Assembly (NCBI GenBank): GCA_003602285.1
Contig: QZVU01000001.1
Coordinates: 558,001-622,000 of the forward strand
Origin: Arthrobacter frigidicola
Lineage (GTDB): Bacteria; Actinomycetota; Actinomycetes; Actinomycetales; Micrococcaceae
DNA length: 64,000 nucleotides
Direction of reading: 5' to 3'
Positions 29,878 through 39,671 of the stretch are shown piece after piece. Each line of letters starts with the position of its first letter. The stretch's first letter is position 1. The position numbers and the translations under genes were made by a program. Under the pieces are notes generated by a model that ran no database searches, was not told the origin of the DNA, and saw nothing but the letters and a program-made list of their open reading frames with translations.

Positions 29878-31509
29878 ATGGCCGAATTGACCATCAACGC
29901 CGAAGATGTCCGTAATGCGTTGAACGAATTTGCGGCGTCCTACGAACCCGGAAATGCGGAGCGCGTCGAAGTTGGCCGCGTCACCACCGCAAGCGACGGC
30001 ATTGCCAAGGTTGAGGGTCTGCCTTCGGTCATGGCGAACGAGCTGCTGCGTTTTCAGGACGGCACGCTGGGCCTGGCCCAGAACCTTGATACCCGCGAGA
30101 TCGGCGTGGTCGTCCTCGGCGACTACGGCGGCATCGAAGAAGGCCAGGAAGTCCACCGCACCGGGGAGATCCTTTCGGTTCCCGTCGGCGACGCCTTCCT
30201 CGGCCGCGTCGTCGACCCCCTCGGCCAGCCGCTCGACGAGCTGGGCGAGATCGCTGCGGAGGGCCGCCGCGCCCTCGAGCTCCAGGCGCCCGGCGTCACC
30301 ATGCGCAAGTCGGTCCACGAACCGATGCAGACCGGCCTGAAGGCCATCGACGCGATGATCCCGATCGGCCGCGGCCAGCGCCAGCTGATCATCGGGGACC
30401 GCCAGACCGGCAAGTCCGCGATCGCGATCGACACGATCATCAACCAGCGCGACAACTGGGCCTCCGGAGACGTGAACAAGCAGGTCCGCTGCATCTACGT
30501 CGCCATCGGCCAGAAGGCGTCGACCATCGCGGCCGTGCGCCAGACCCTCGAGGACAAGGGTGCCCTGGAGTACACGACGATCGTGGCCTCCCCGGCCTCC
30601 GACCCGGCCGGCTTCAAGTACCTCGCCCCCTACGCAGGCTCGGCCATTGGCCAGCACTGGATGTACGGCGGCAAGCACGTCCTGATCGTGTTTGACGACC
30701 TGTCCAAGCAGGCCGAGGCCTACCGTGCGGTGTCGCTGCTGCTGCGCCGCCCGCCGGGACGCGAAGCCTACCCGGGCGACGTGTTCTACCTGCACTCCCG
30801 CCTGCTCGAGCGTTGCGCCAAGCTCTCTGACGAGCTCGGCGCCGGCTCGATGACGGGTCTGCCGCTCATCGAGACGAAGGCCAACGACGTCTCGGCGTAC
30901 ATCCCGACCAACGTCATTTCCATCACCGACGGACAGATCTTCCTCCAGTCCGACCTCTTCAACGCCAATCAGCGTCCCGCGGTCGACGTCGGTGTGTCGG
31001 TGTCCCGCGTCGGTGGTGCGGCCCAGGTCAAGTCCATGAAGAAGGTCTCGGGCACGTTGAAGCTCGACCTGGCGCAGTACCGCGACATGCAGGCCTTCGC
31101 CATGTTCGCCTCGGACCTGGATGCGGCCTCGCGCCAGCAGCTGACCCGCGGCTCGCGCCTGACCGAACTGCTGAAGCAGGGCCAGTACTCCCCGATGCCC
31201 GTCGAGGAGCAGGTCGTCTCGATCTGGGCCGGCACCAACGGCCACCTCGACGAGGTTCCCGTCAGCGACGTCCGGAAGTTCGAAAGCGAATTCCTCGACC
31301 ACCTGCGGAACCGCTCGTCGGTCCTGACGACCCTCGCCCAGACGAACAAGCTCGAGGACTCGACGGTCCAGGAGCTTGAGAGCCAGGTCGAGGCCTTCAA
31401 GCAGGGCTTCTTCGGCCAGGGACCCGAAAGCCTCACGGCCAACGAGAAGCACGACGCCCTTTCCGAGGACGCAGTGGACCAGGAAAAGATCGTCAAGCAG
31501 AAGCGCTAA
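29878..31509 (+). CDS. atpA: ATP synthase F1 subunit alpha
   Basis: Non-catalytic nucleotide-binding subunit of 543 residues. Walker A is GDRQTGKSA; the beta-barrel start is [18 protein letters not shown] and the family signature region [23 protein letters not shown] at 29878 chosen over upstream in-frame codons because conserved sequence (MAELTI) begins here and AGGG lies seven bases upstream. A long C-terminal tail after the helical domain is typical of actinobacterial alpha. A perfect hairpin follows the stop. Confidence 0.96.
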   Translation: MAELTINAEDVRNALNEFAASYEPGNAERVEVGRVTTASDGIAKVEGLPSVMANELLRFQDGTLGLAQNLDTREIGVVVLGDYGGIEEGQEVHRTGEILSVPVGDAFLGRVVDPLGQPLDELGEIAAEGRRALELQAPGVTMRKSVHEPMQTGLKAIDAMIPIGRGQRQLIIGDRQTGKSAIAIDTIINQRDNWASGDVNKQVRCIYVAIGQKASTIAAVRQTLEDKGALEYTTIVASPASDPAGFKYLAPYAGSAIGQHWMYGGKHVLIVFDDLSKQAEAYRAVSLLLRRPPGREAYPGDVFYLHSRLLERCAKLSDELGAGSMTGLPLIETKANDVSAYIPTNVISITDGQIFLQSDLFNANQRPAVDVGVSVSRVGGAAQVKSMKKVSGTLKLDLAQYRDMQAFAMFASDLDAASRQQLTRGSRLTELLKQGQYSPMPVEEQVVSIWAGTNGHLDEVPVSDVRKFESEFLDHLRNRSSVLTTLAQTNKLEDSTVQELESQVEAFKQGFFGQGPESLTANEKHDALSEDAVDQEKIVKQKR

Positions 31510-31515
31510 GGGCCA

Positions 31516-31553
31516 CCGGCCGCCGTCCCGCAGGAATGCGGGACGGCGGCCGG
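31516..31553 (+). other. Perfect 17-bp hairpin between atpA and atpG
   Basis: 31516-31532 pairs base for base with 31537-31553 around a GGAA tetraloop. No T tract follows, and atpG lies 51 bases downstream in the same operon. Better read as an mRNA-stability or processing element than as a full terminator; that role is inference. Confidence 0.8.
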
Positions 31554-31604
31554 CGCCTGGAGCCTTAGTCGCTCCCCGGACGGGGGGCGAAGGAAAGGAC
31601 AAGT

Positions 31605-32498
31605 ATGGGAGCCCAGATTCGGGTCTACCGCCAGAAGATCTCCTCAACGACCTCGATGCGGAAGATCTTCAAGGCGATGGAACTGATCGCGACTTCTCGC
31701 ATCGGCAAGGCGCGCACCCGCGTCGCGGCGTCGCTGCCCTACGCCAATGCGATCACCCGTGCCGTTTCCGCAGTGGCGTCGCAGTCGGAGATCGACCACC
31801 CGCTGACGACCGAGCACACGGAGGTGCGCCGCGCCGCGGTGCTCATCATGACCTCGGACCGCGGCCTCGCCGGTTCATACTCCGCCAGCGTGCTCAAGCA
31901 GGCCGAATCGCTGCTCGAGATGCTCCGCAGCGAGGGCAAGGAAGTGAAGTCGTTCCTCGTCGGACGCAAGGCACAGGCGTACTTCGACTTCCGCAACCGT
32001 TCCTACGAGAAGGCCTGGACCGGCGGCACCGATGCGCCGGAGTTCGCCACCGCCCGTGAAATCGGCACCGCGCTCGTGGACGAGTTCATCACCGGCTACG
32101 AAGACGGCGGCGTCGACGAGATCCACGTCGTGTACATGCGCTTCCGTTCAATGGTGACGCAGGAGCCAACAGTCATCCGGCTGCTTCCGCTGGAGGTCGT
32201 TGAAGAGGAAACCTCGAACACCTCGGATCTGCTGCCGCTGTACGAGTACGAGCCGGAGCCGGAGCGCGTCCTTGACGCACTCCTGCCGCGGTACATCGAG
32301 TCCCGGATTTTCGCGGCTCTGCTGCAGGCGGCCGCCAGCGAGCTCGCCGCCCGTCAGCGTGCGATGAAGTCGGCGGGGGACAACGCCACCGAACTGATTA
32401 AGAAGTACACGCGCCTGAGGAACACCGCCCGCCAGGCGGAGATCACGCAGGAGCTCTCGGAGATCGTTGCCGGCGCCGACGCGCTCAGCGCCTCCTGA
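31605..32498 (+). CDS. atpG: ATP synthase F1 subunit gamma
   Basis: Central rotor shaft of 297 residues. The N-terminal helix ([20 protein letters not shown]) and C-terminal helix ([19 protein letters not shown]) form the coiled coil inside F1; the middle has [18 protein letters not shown] with GAAAGGA upstream. The insert after [10 protein letters not shown] is typical of actinobacteria. Confidence 0.96.
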   Translation: MGAQIRVYRQKISSTTSMRKIFKAMELIATSRIGKARTRVAASLPYANAITRAVSAVASQSEIDHPLTTEHTEVRRAAVLIMTSDRGLAGSYSASVLKQAESLLEMLRSEGKEVKSFLVGRKAQAYFDFRNRSYEKAWTGGTDAPEFATAREIGTALVDEFITGYEDGGVDEIHVVYMRFRSMVTQEPTVIRLLPLEVVEEETSNTSDLLPLYEYEPEPERVLDALLPRYIESRIFAALLQAAASELAARQRAMKSAGDNATELIKKYTRLRNTARQAEITQELSEIVAGADALSAS

Positions 32499-32516
32499 TC
32501 CACAAGATAAACTTAG

Positions 32517-34013
<1,497 letters not shown>

Positions 34014-34018
34014 AGCTC

Positions 34019-34309
34019 ATGGCCTCTGCAGAGCTCGAAGTCGAAATCGTCGCGGCCGACCACTTCGTGTGGTCCGGCCCGGCGACCATGGTCAAGGCGC
34101 GCACCAGCGAGGGCGAGATCGGGATCCTTCCCGGTCACTCCCCGGTGCTCGCCCTGCTCGGGGAAGGCGAACTCGCCATCCAGCCGGTGAGCGGTGAGCG
34201 CATCGTGGTGGCGGTCGACAGCGGATTCTTCTCCGTCGACAGCAACCGCGTGGTCATCGTTGCCGACAACGCCACGATCGGCGATTCGGTTTCCGCGGGA
34301 AACCGCTGA
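34019..34309 (+). CDS. atpC: ATP synthase F1 subunit epsilon (short form)
   Basis: 96 residues covering the N-terminal beta-sandwich (LEVEIVAADHFVWSGPA, EGEIGILPGHSP) that couples gamma to the c-ring. The C-terminal helical hairpin of canonical epsilon (about 130-140 residues), which inhibits ATP hydrolysis in many bacteria, is missing. No frameshift is visible after the stop, so the short form looks real. ATG at 34019 follows atpD by five bases. Confidence 0.92.
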   Translation: MASAELEVEIVAADHFVWSGPATMVKARTSEGEIGILPGHSPVLALLGEGELAIQPVSGERIVVAVDSGFFSVDSNRVVIVADNATIGDSVSAGNR

Positions 34310-34319
34310 CACCACCACC

Positions 34320-34751
34320 ATGGACGGTCTGAGTCTGCTGTTGATTCTCATTGCGGCCGTCTTCGGCGTGCTGGTTCTGCTGGTCGGTGCCTTCCTGCTG
34401 CGCCGCTACCAGCTGGGCCGGACGCTCGGTACCTTCGACGCCTCCATCCGCCTCCCCGACAAGGGGTGGCGGATGGGGGTTTGTCGTTATACGGACACCC
34501 ATCTCGAATGGCTGCGGCTGATGTCCCTCAGCCCCGTGCCGCCCCACCGCTACCTGCGCAGCTCGCTTGAGCTCAAGGGGTGGCGCCAGCCCACCGAGGC
34601 GGAGGTCGGCCGCGTACTGCCCGGCTGCATCGTGGTCACGCTGGCCTACGAGGGCTCCGAGCTGCAGCTGGCCATGAAATATCCGGTCTATGCGGGCCTG
34701 TCCTCCTGGCTGGAGGCCGGCCCGGTGATCGGCATCGGCACCTGGCGCTAG
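34320..34751 (+). CDS. DUF2550 membrane protein
   Basis: A 143-residue protein with one N-terminal helix (about 4-28) and a cytoplasmic domain starting near RRYQLGRTLGTFDASIRL. It follows atpC by ten bases, the same position as the DUF2550 gene Rv1312 in Mycobacterium. Function unknown; the conserved link suggests a role in ATP synthase or membrane maintenance. ATG chosen because it directly precedes the membrane helix. Convergent with nagA. Confidence 0.85.
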   Translation: MDGLSLLLILIAAVFGVLVLLVGAFLLRRYQLGRTLGTFDASIRLPDKGWRMGVCRYTDTHLEWLRLMSLSPVPPHRYLRSSLELKGWRQPTEAEVGRVLPGCIVVTLAYEGSELQLAMKYPVYAGLSSWLEAGPVIGIGTWR

Positions 34752-34765
34752 GTAAGCCCCTGCCG

Positions 34766-35974
34766 TCAGGGCAGTTTCAGCCAGACCCCGGCCCTCAGGA
34801 CCCCCAGCAGGTCGAGCCCGGCCGACACGATCACCGCGTCGGCGCGCAGCCCGGGGCGCAGGCTGCCCAGCTCATCGGCCAGCCCGAGCACGCCGGCCGG
34901 AACCGCCGACGCCGACACCACGGCGTCGCGCAGCCCCACGCCGGCCTCCACCGCGCAGCGCACCACTTCCAGCAGCGTCCGGGTGCCACCGGCCGGTGTC
35001 TCCGCCGCGCCCCTGCGGGCCACGCCGTTCTGCACCGTGATCTCGCTGCGGCCCAGCCAAAATACCCCTTCGCCGCGCCCTGCGGCCGCCGTCGAATCAC
35101 TGACCAGGCAGATATTGGCCGGGCCGGCGAGCGTGAAGGCCATCCGTGCGGTGTCGGCGTGCAGGTGCACATTGTCGGCGATCAGTTCGACGGCGATCTC
35201 CCCGGCGCGCGCCCGCTCAAGCAGCAGCGGCACCGGCCCGGGGGAGCGGTGGTGGATGGCCGGCATCGCATTGAACAGGTGCGTGGCCATGGGCCGTCCG
35301 CTGAACCCGTCGAATCCCGTCGAGGCGAGCTCCTCATTGATCAGGTCCAGGGCGGCGGAGGCCTGTTCAGCGGTGCAGTCGGTATGGCCGATGGCTGGAA
35401 TGATCCCGTGCGTGACCAGGTCGTAGACGAGCGTGTCGGTGCCCTCGAGTTCCGGGGCGTACGTCATGGAGATCAGGTGGCCCCCCGCCGCGGCCGCCAG
35501 TTCCGTCAGCAGGCCCTCATCCGGGCTCTGAAGATGCTCCGGATCGTGCATGCCCGCGCGTGCGGGGGACAGGAACGGGCCTTCGGCGTGGATGCCCGCG
35601 ATCAGGCCCTCGTCGGCCGCGGCGGACAGGAGCGGAAACGCCTCCAGGAGGTCCCCGGCCGGGGCGGCGCCTGTGCTGGCGAGCAGCGTCGTTGTTCCGC
35701 TTCGGTGCTGGAAGGAGACGGCCGTGCGGATGTCCTCGGCGCTGCCGGAGGTGAAGTCCCCGCCCCCGCCGCCGTGGCAGTGGAGGTCGACCAGCCCGGG
35801 GAGGATCAGCGCTCCCTCGGGCAGCGGCGGGGAGCCTGCTCCGTCGGCCGGCCGGGCCGGGCCGGCGTAGGTGATGCGCGAACCCTCCCAGCTGAGCACG
35901 GCGTCCTCGATGATGCCCGAATCGGTCACCATCCGCCCGGAAAGGTGGTTGGACGTGCCCTGCAGGTTGGCCAT
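34766..35974 (-). CDS. nagA: N-acetylglucosamine-6-phosphate deacetylase
   Basis: Amidohydrolase removing acetate from GlcNAc-6-P in amino-sugar recycling. 402 residues: metal site DLHCHGGGGGDF, metal-bridging Glu in GIHAEGPFLSP, GHTD, THLFNAM, and the catalytic Asp in CLVSDST. The ATG at 35974 has TAGAAT six bases upstream and no Shine-Dalgarno sequence. NagB or a phosphotransferase partner is not adjacent. Feeds glucosamine-6-P to cell-wall precursor synthesis. Confidence 0.95.
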   Translation of the reverse strand: MANLQGTSNHLSGRMVTDSGIIEDAVLSWEGSRITYAGPARPADGAGSPPLPEGALILPGLVDLHCHGGGGGDFTSGSAEDIRTAVSFQHRSGTTTLLASTGAAPAGDLLEAFPLLSAAADEGLIAGIHAEGPFLSPARAGMHDPEHLQSPDEGLLTELAAAAGGHLISMTYAPELEGTDTLVYDLVTHGIIPAIGHTDCTAEQASAALDLINEELASTGFDGFSGRPMATHLFNAMPAIHHRSPGPVPLLLERARAGEIAVELIADNVHLHADTARMAFTLAGPANICLVSDSTAAAGRGEGVFWLGRSEITVQNGVARRGAAETPAGGTRTLLEVVRCAVEAGVGLRDAVVSASAVPAGVLGLADELGSLRPGLRADAVIVSAGLDLLGVLRAGVWLKLP

Positions 35975-35980
35975 GGTCCG

Positions 35981-35986
35981 ATTCTA
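35981..35986 (-). promoter_or_regulatory. -10 element of nagA (leaderless)
   Basis: TAGAAT on the minus strand, six bases before the ATG at 35974; transcription should start at the start codon. Confidence 0.55.
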
Positions 35987-36025
35987 TGCGCCGGAACGGG
36001 CCCTGTGCCGGAGCCGGACGTACTG

Positions 36026-36721
36026 CTAGAACAGGCGGGACTCTTTATCGTCGACGCCGCGCATCGCATCGTAGTCGAGCGTGAGGCAGTCGATACCCCG
36101 GTCCGCGGCCAGCGTGCGGGCCTGGGGTTTGATCTGCTGGGCCGCGAAGACACCGCGCACCGGCGACATCAGGGGGTCGCGGTTGAGCAGTTCAAGGTAC
36201 CGGGTGAGCTGTTCCACGCCGTCGATGTCGCCGCGCCGCTTCAGTTCAATGGCCACCGTGGCGCCCGAGCCATCGCGTGCCAGGATGTCCACCGGCCCGA
36301 TAGCGGTCATGTATTCGCGCCGGATCAGGGTGAACCCCTCGCCCAGCAGCGTGATCTGCTCGGCGAGCAGGCGCTGCAGGTCCGCTTCGACCCCGTCCTT
36401 CACCAGGCCCGGGTCGACGCCGAGGTCGTGGGAGGACTCGTGGAGCTGCTCGCGGATATTGATCACCAGCCGGTCATCGCTCTTGGCATGCTGGACGGTC
36501 CACACCTCGGTGATCCCCTCGGCGGCGTCGGCCTCGTCGGGCGTGCTGACGCGCAGCGACGCCGGCGGGCTCATCCAGTTCAGCGGCTTGTAGGAGCCGC
36601 CGTCGGAGTGGACGAGGACGGATCCGTCGGCCTTGACCATCAGCAGGCGGGTGGCCAGCGGAAGGTGGGCACGGAGGCGGCCGATGTAATCGACGGAGCA
36701 GCGGGCAATGACTAGACGCAC
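36026..36721 (-). CDS. nucS: Mismatch-specific endonuclease NucS/EndoMS
   Basis: Cuts both strands at DNA mismatches and supplies mismatch repair in actinobacteria lacking MutS/MutL. 231 residues: N-terminal dimerisation domain ([16 protein letters not shown]) and a RecB-like nuclease core [17 protein letters not shown]. The C-terminus ESRLF resembles the beta-clamp-binding tail of EndoMS. GTG at 36721 chosen for the conserved start and the TACAGT box seven bases upstream. Located downstream of the ATP synthase block, as in Mycobacterium. Confidence 0.95.
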   Translation of the reverse strand: MRLVIARCSVDYIGRLRAHLPLATRLLMVKADGSVLVHSDGGSYKPLNWMSPPASLRVSTPDEADAAEGITEVWTVQHAKSDDRLVINIREQLHESSHDLGVDPGLVKDGVEADLQRLLAEQITLLGEGFTLIRREYMTAIGPVDILARDGSGATVAIELKRRGDIDGVEQLTRYLELLNRDPLMSPVRGVFAAQQIKPQARTLAADRGIDCLTLDYDAMRGVDDKESRLF

Positions 36722-36728
36722 ACGTTTC

Positions 36729-36734
36729 ACTGTA
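36729..36734 (-). promoter_or_regulatory. -10 element of nucS (leaderless)
   Basis: TACAGT on the minus strand, seven bases before the GTG at 36721. Confidence 0.5.
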
Positions 36735-36851
36735 CCGTTTGGCGCACCGGTCGCCGCGCCGCGCCGCCCGCCCGGCAGTGCGGTCCGCGGCGCGCCGGTC
36801 CGCCCACGCACGGAGTTTCGGCTCGAAGGTAAGTTCGGGCAGACTTGGACC

Positions 36852-37175
36852 ATGCCCCGCTCGAACCGCCCCCGCCGCACTAAGGGCCACTCCCGCGGCA
36901 CGGCGCCGGTCCCAGCGGAGCTCGACCTGGAGCGGGCACGGGCCGGATTTCCGCTGCGCGTGAGCGCCCCCGACGGTGAATGGTCGGTGCGCCGGATCAC
37001 CGAGCGCAACGCGGCCAAGGAGTACACCTGCCCCGGCTGCCACCGGGTGATTCCGCCCGGGGTCGCCCATCTCGTGGTGTGGCGTGAGGATTCGCTGCTC
37101 GGGGCGGAGTCGGCCCTGGCGGACCGCAGGCACTGGCATGTGCACTGCTGGAACACCCGCAGCTACCGGTACTGA
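36852..37175 (+). CDS. Small zinc-ribbon protein, conserved hypothetical
   Basis: A 107-residue basic protein. The Arg/Lys-rich N-terminus ([16 protein letters not shown]) looks nucleic-acid binding. The C-terminal half has a [11 protein letters not shown] knuckle and a second set HWHVHCW, giving a Cys/His zinc site. Homologues in actinobacteria are often labelled ATP/GTP-binding without evidence. CAGACT lies six bases before the ATG, so it may be leaderless. Divergent from nucS, which hints at a DNA-related role; that is inference. Confidence 0.75.
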   Translation: MPRSNRPRRTKGHSRGTAPVPAELDLERARAGFPLRVSAPDGEWSVRRITERNAAKEYTCPGCHRVIPPGVAHLVVWREDSLLGAESALADRRHWHVHCWNTRSYRY

Positions 37176-37214
37176 GGGCGCCCGACGGCGCACTGCGGGC
37201 CGCCGGCGGGCACC

Positions 37215-37220
37215 TAGAAT
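37215..37220 (+). promoter_or_regulatory. -10 element of alpha/beta hydrolase gene (leaderless)
   Basis: TAGAAT, then GAGGAG, then ATG at 37227. The six-base spacing implies a leaderless mRNA; the GAGGAG is too close to work as a normal Shine-Dalgarno site. Confidence 0.5.
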
Positions 37221-37226
37221 GAGGAG

Positions 37227-38018
37227 ATGGCCAGTGATCCCCAGGACTATGAGTTCATCCCAAGCACCGGACCGATCGACATCCGCGCCGCGACGGTGCT
37301 GCCCGCCGACCGGCGGAACATCGAGCTGAAGACCGCCGACGGCCTGACGCTCGTCGGCGAGTTCGCCGCCCCCCTGGACGGAGAGCCGAAGGCGACCCTG
37401 GTCACGCTCCATCCGCTGCCGACCCACGGCGGGTTCATGGACTCCCATCTGTTCCGCAAGGCCTCCTTCCGGCTGCCGGCCCTGGCCGGGATCGCCGTGC
37501 TGCGGTTCAACACGCGCGGCACCTGCTCACCGCGGGGATGCAGCGAGGGAACCTTCGACGGCGGCGGCGCGGAACGCCTGGACGTCGAGGCGGCGGTCCG
37601 GTGGGCGGTCGACCAGGGCCTGAAGAACATCTGGCTCGTGGGCTGGTCCTTCGGCACCGAGCTGTGCCTGAAGTACGGGGCCTCCGACCCGGTCGCCGAG
37701 CACATCGAGGGCGCGGTCCTGATTTCCCCGCCGCTCCACCGCGCGGACGACGCAGACCTGGACAGCTGGGCAGCCTCGGGGCTGCCCCTGACGGTGCTGG
37801 TCCCCGAGCTAGACGACTACCTCCGCCCGCCGGCCGCGCAGGAACGCTTCGCCGCCGTCCCACAGGCGGTGGTGACCCCGGTCGACGGCGCCAAGCACCT
37901 GTGGGTGGGGGAGAAGTACGCCGCCCGGGCGCTGAACGAGATCGTCGAGGTCGTCCTTCCCGGGCAGGGGTCACCGCTGCCCACCCAGTGGGAGGGCGAG
38001 TCAGCCACCGCCTCCTGA
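37227..38018 (+). CDS. Alpha/beta hydrolase
   Basis: A 263-residue soluble alpha/beta-hydrolase. The nucleophile elbow is GWSFGTE (Ser in GxSxG), the acid is probably in VPELDDYL, and the histidine in AKHLW. The oxyanion region is LHPLPTHGGFMDSHLF. This pattern resembles KANL3/Tex30-like and dienelactone-hydrolase-like proteins of unknown substrate. No signal peptide. Convergent with the AI-2E transporter gene (16-base gap). Confidence 0.82.
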   Translation: MASDPQDYEFIPSTGPIDIRAATVLPADRRNIELKTADGLTLVGEFAAPLDGEPKATLVTLHPLPTHGGFMDSHLFRKASFRLPALAGIAVLRFNTRGTCSPRGCSEGTFDGGGAERLDVEAAVRWAVDQGLKNIWLVGWSFGTELCLKYGASDPVAEHIEGAVLISPPLHRADDADLDSWAASGLPLTVLVPELDDYLRPPAAQERFAAVPQAVVTPVDGAKHLWVGEKYAARALNEIVEVVLPGQGSPLPTQWEGESATAS

Positions 38019-38034
38019 ACGCCGGCCGGTGCCC

Positions 38035-39384
38035 CTACTGCTGGTCCTGCCGGGCGATGAAGACCTCCTTGAGCAGCAGCATGATCGCCGCCGCGGTGGG
38101 GATGGCGATGAGGGCGCCGAGCACGCCGAGCAGGCTGCCTCCCGCGATCACCGCGATGACGGCGACGGCGCCGGGCACCGCCACGGCCCGCTGCATGATC
38201 CGCGGGGAGATGAAGTAGGCCTCGAACTGCAGGTACGCAAGGTACGGGATGGCGAACAGCAGCGCGGTCTGCCACCCGACGGTCAGGGCCACCAGGCTGA
38301 CGAAGCAGGCGGCGATGAGCGCCCCCACCAGCGGGATGAACGCCAGCAGGACGACGATGAAGGCCAGCAGCACCGAGAACGGTACGCCCACGACGGACAT
38401 GACGATGAAGGCGAACGCGCCGTTGAGCAGGGCCACGCAGGCCTGCCCGATCACGTACATGCCCACGCTGCGGGTGATCTCCTCCGACAGCGACTGCACG
38501 CGGGCCCGCCGCGACCGGGGTGCCAGCCGGTAGGCCCACTTTTTCATCGAGGGAAGCGAGGCCAGGAAGTAAAGGGTCAGGACCAGTACGATCAGGGTGC
38601 CGAACAGGCCGTTGAGGATGACGGTGCCCACCCCCAGGACGCCGCCGAAAATTCCGCTGACGATGCCGTCCTCAGCGAAGAAGTTGTTGATTTCGGCCGT
38701 GGCCCGGTCGCGGACCTGGAACTGCTGGTCCAGGGTGCGGAAGAAATCGGAGTTCAGGAAGGTCTGGGCGTAGGCAGGGCCGCGCTCGATGATCTGGGAG
38801 GTCTGGTTCACGATGGTGGGGATCAGCGTGGCGAAGAACCCGACCACCAGTCCCACCAGGAGACTCAGGGACAGGGTGATGCCGGCGGGGCGCGGCACCC
38901 CGCGTTCGTCGAGCCACCTCACGATCGGGTCTAGTCCCAGGGCGATGAACAGTGCCGCCCCGATCCACAGCAGCAGCTGCCCGACGTTCATGATCATGAA
39001 GTAGGCCAGCAGCGCCAGGCCCACCCCGACGCTGGCCATGAACCCGAAGTGGATCGGGTGCTGGCGCATCGAGCGGGGAGGCAGCCCGCCGAACTTCAGC
39101 CGCTCGTCGGTGAGCTGGACCGAGGGGTCCACGGGCACGGCCAGCGGTTCCACCTCGGGCGGGAACTCGAACCGCCGCCGCGGCTGGGCTCCGGGGATCG
39201 GCCGCCGCAGCCGGGTGAACAGCGTAGCCATCCGGCCCTGGGCGAGGGCAGGGTCGCCTCCGGGTTCGGCAGGGTCGATTCCGCCGCCGTCGCCGTTGCG
39301 GTCCGCGGGGTCCCCGTCGGGCCGCGGCAGCGGCGCGTTGACGGGCACTTCCTCATTGTTCGTCACGGTGCGGTCTGCTTTCAC
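38035..39384 (-). CDS. AI-2E family transporter (membrane permease)
   Basis: A 449-residue polytopic protein of the AI-2E transporter family (eight helices expected). The first 100 or so residues are Pro/Asp-rich and cytoplasmic; helices begin near GFMASVGVGLALLAYF. The C-terminal half contains the family region VPFSVLLAFIVVLLAFIPLVGALIA. Members export varied solutes; only some handle autoinducer-2. Start taken as GTG 39384, but a GTG at 39366 (VTNNEEVP) is equally possible since neither has a clear ribosome site. Confidence 0.85.
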   Translation of the reverse strand: MKADRTVTNNEEVPVNAPLPRPDGDPADRNGDGGGIDPAEPGGDPALAQGRMATLFTRLRRPIPGAQPRRRFEFPPEVEPLAVPVDPSVQLTDERLKFGGLPPRSMRQHPIHFGFMASVGVGLALLAYFMIMNVGQLLLWIGAALFIALGLDPIVRWLDERGVPRPAGITLSLSLLVGLVVGFFATLIPTIVNQTSQIIERGPAYAQTFLNSDFFRTLDQQFQVRDRATAEINNFFAEDGIVSGIFGGVLGVGTVILNGLFGTLIVLVLTLYFLASLPSMKKWAYRLAPRSRRARVQSLSEEITRSVGMYVIGQACVALLNGAFAFIVMSVVGVPFSVLLAFIVVLLAFIPLVGALIAACFVSLVALTVGWQTALLFAIPYLAYLQFEAYFISPRIMQRAVAVPGAVAVIAVIAGGSLLGVLGALIAIPTAAAIMLLLKEVFIARQDQQ

Positions 39385-39671
39385 TGGTGCTGCATTCCAC
39401 TTTGGATCACAAGCGAAACACTACAGCCGGGCTCCCGGGAAGACAGGCCTTTCCGCGCACGGCAGGCGGGCGTGGTGCCCCGCACGCGGTGGAAGCTGCC
39501 GCCGGGCCGGAGTGAGCCGGTGCACACGAATCAGTTCCCCACGGGCAACTTCGTTACCATGGGAAGACTAATCGAGAGAAAGTACAGCCTGGCCCGTGCG
39601 TGCCCGCGGACGGCCGGCGGTGCGCCGCGGATCGGGAGGTCCGCTCCACAAGACAACGAATAGGTACCCGC
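39385..39671. other. Spacer with a possible 34-codon leader ORF
   Basis: 287 bases between divergent genes. An ATG at 39558 opens a 34-codon frame (MGRLIERKYSLARACPR...) ending at TAG 39660-39662, nine bases before the GTG of the next gene. No clear promoter or Shine-Dalgarno sequence supports it. Otherwise I see only GC-rich sequence with a TACCAT (39553-39558) as a possible -10. Confidence 0.3.

Noticed and set aside
29044-31647. A minus-strand frame of 867 codons opposite atpH and atpA
   Set aside because: Shadow of highly conserved ATP synthase genes.
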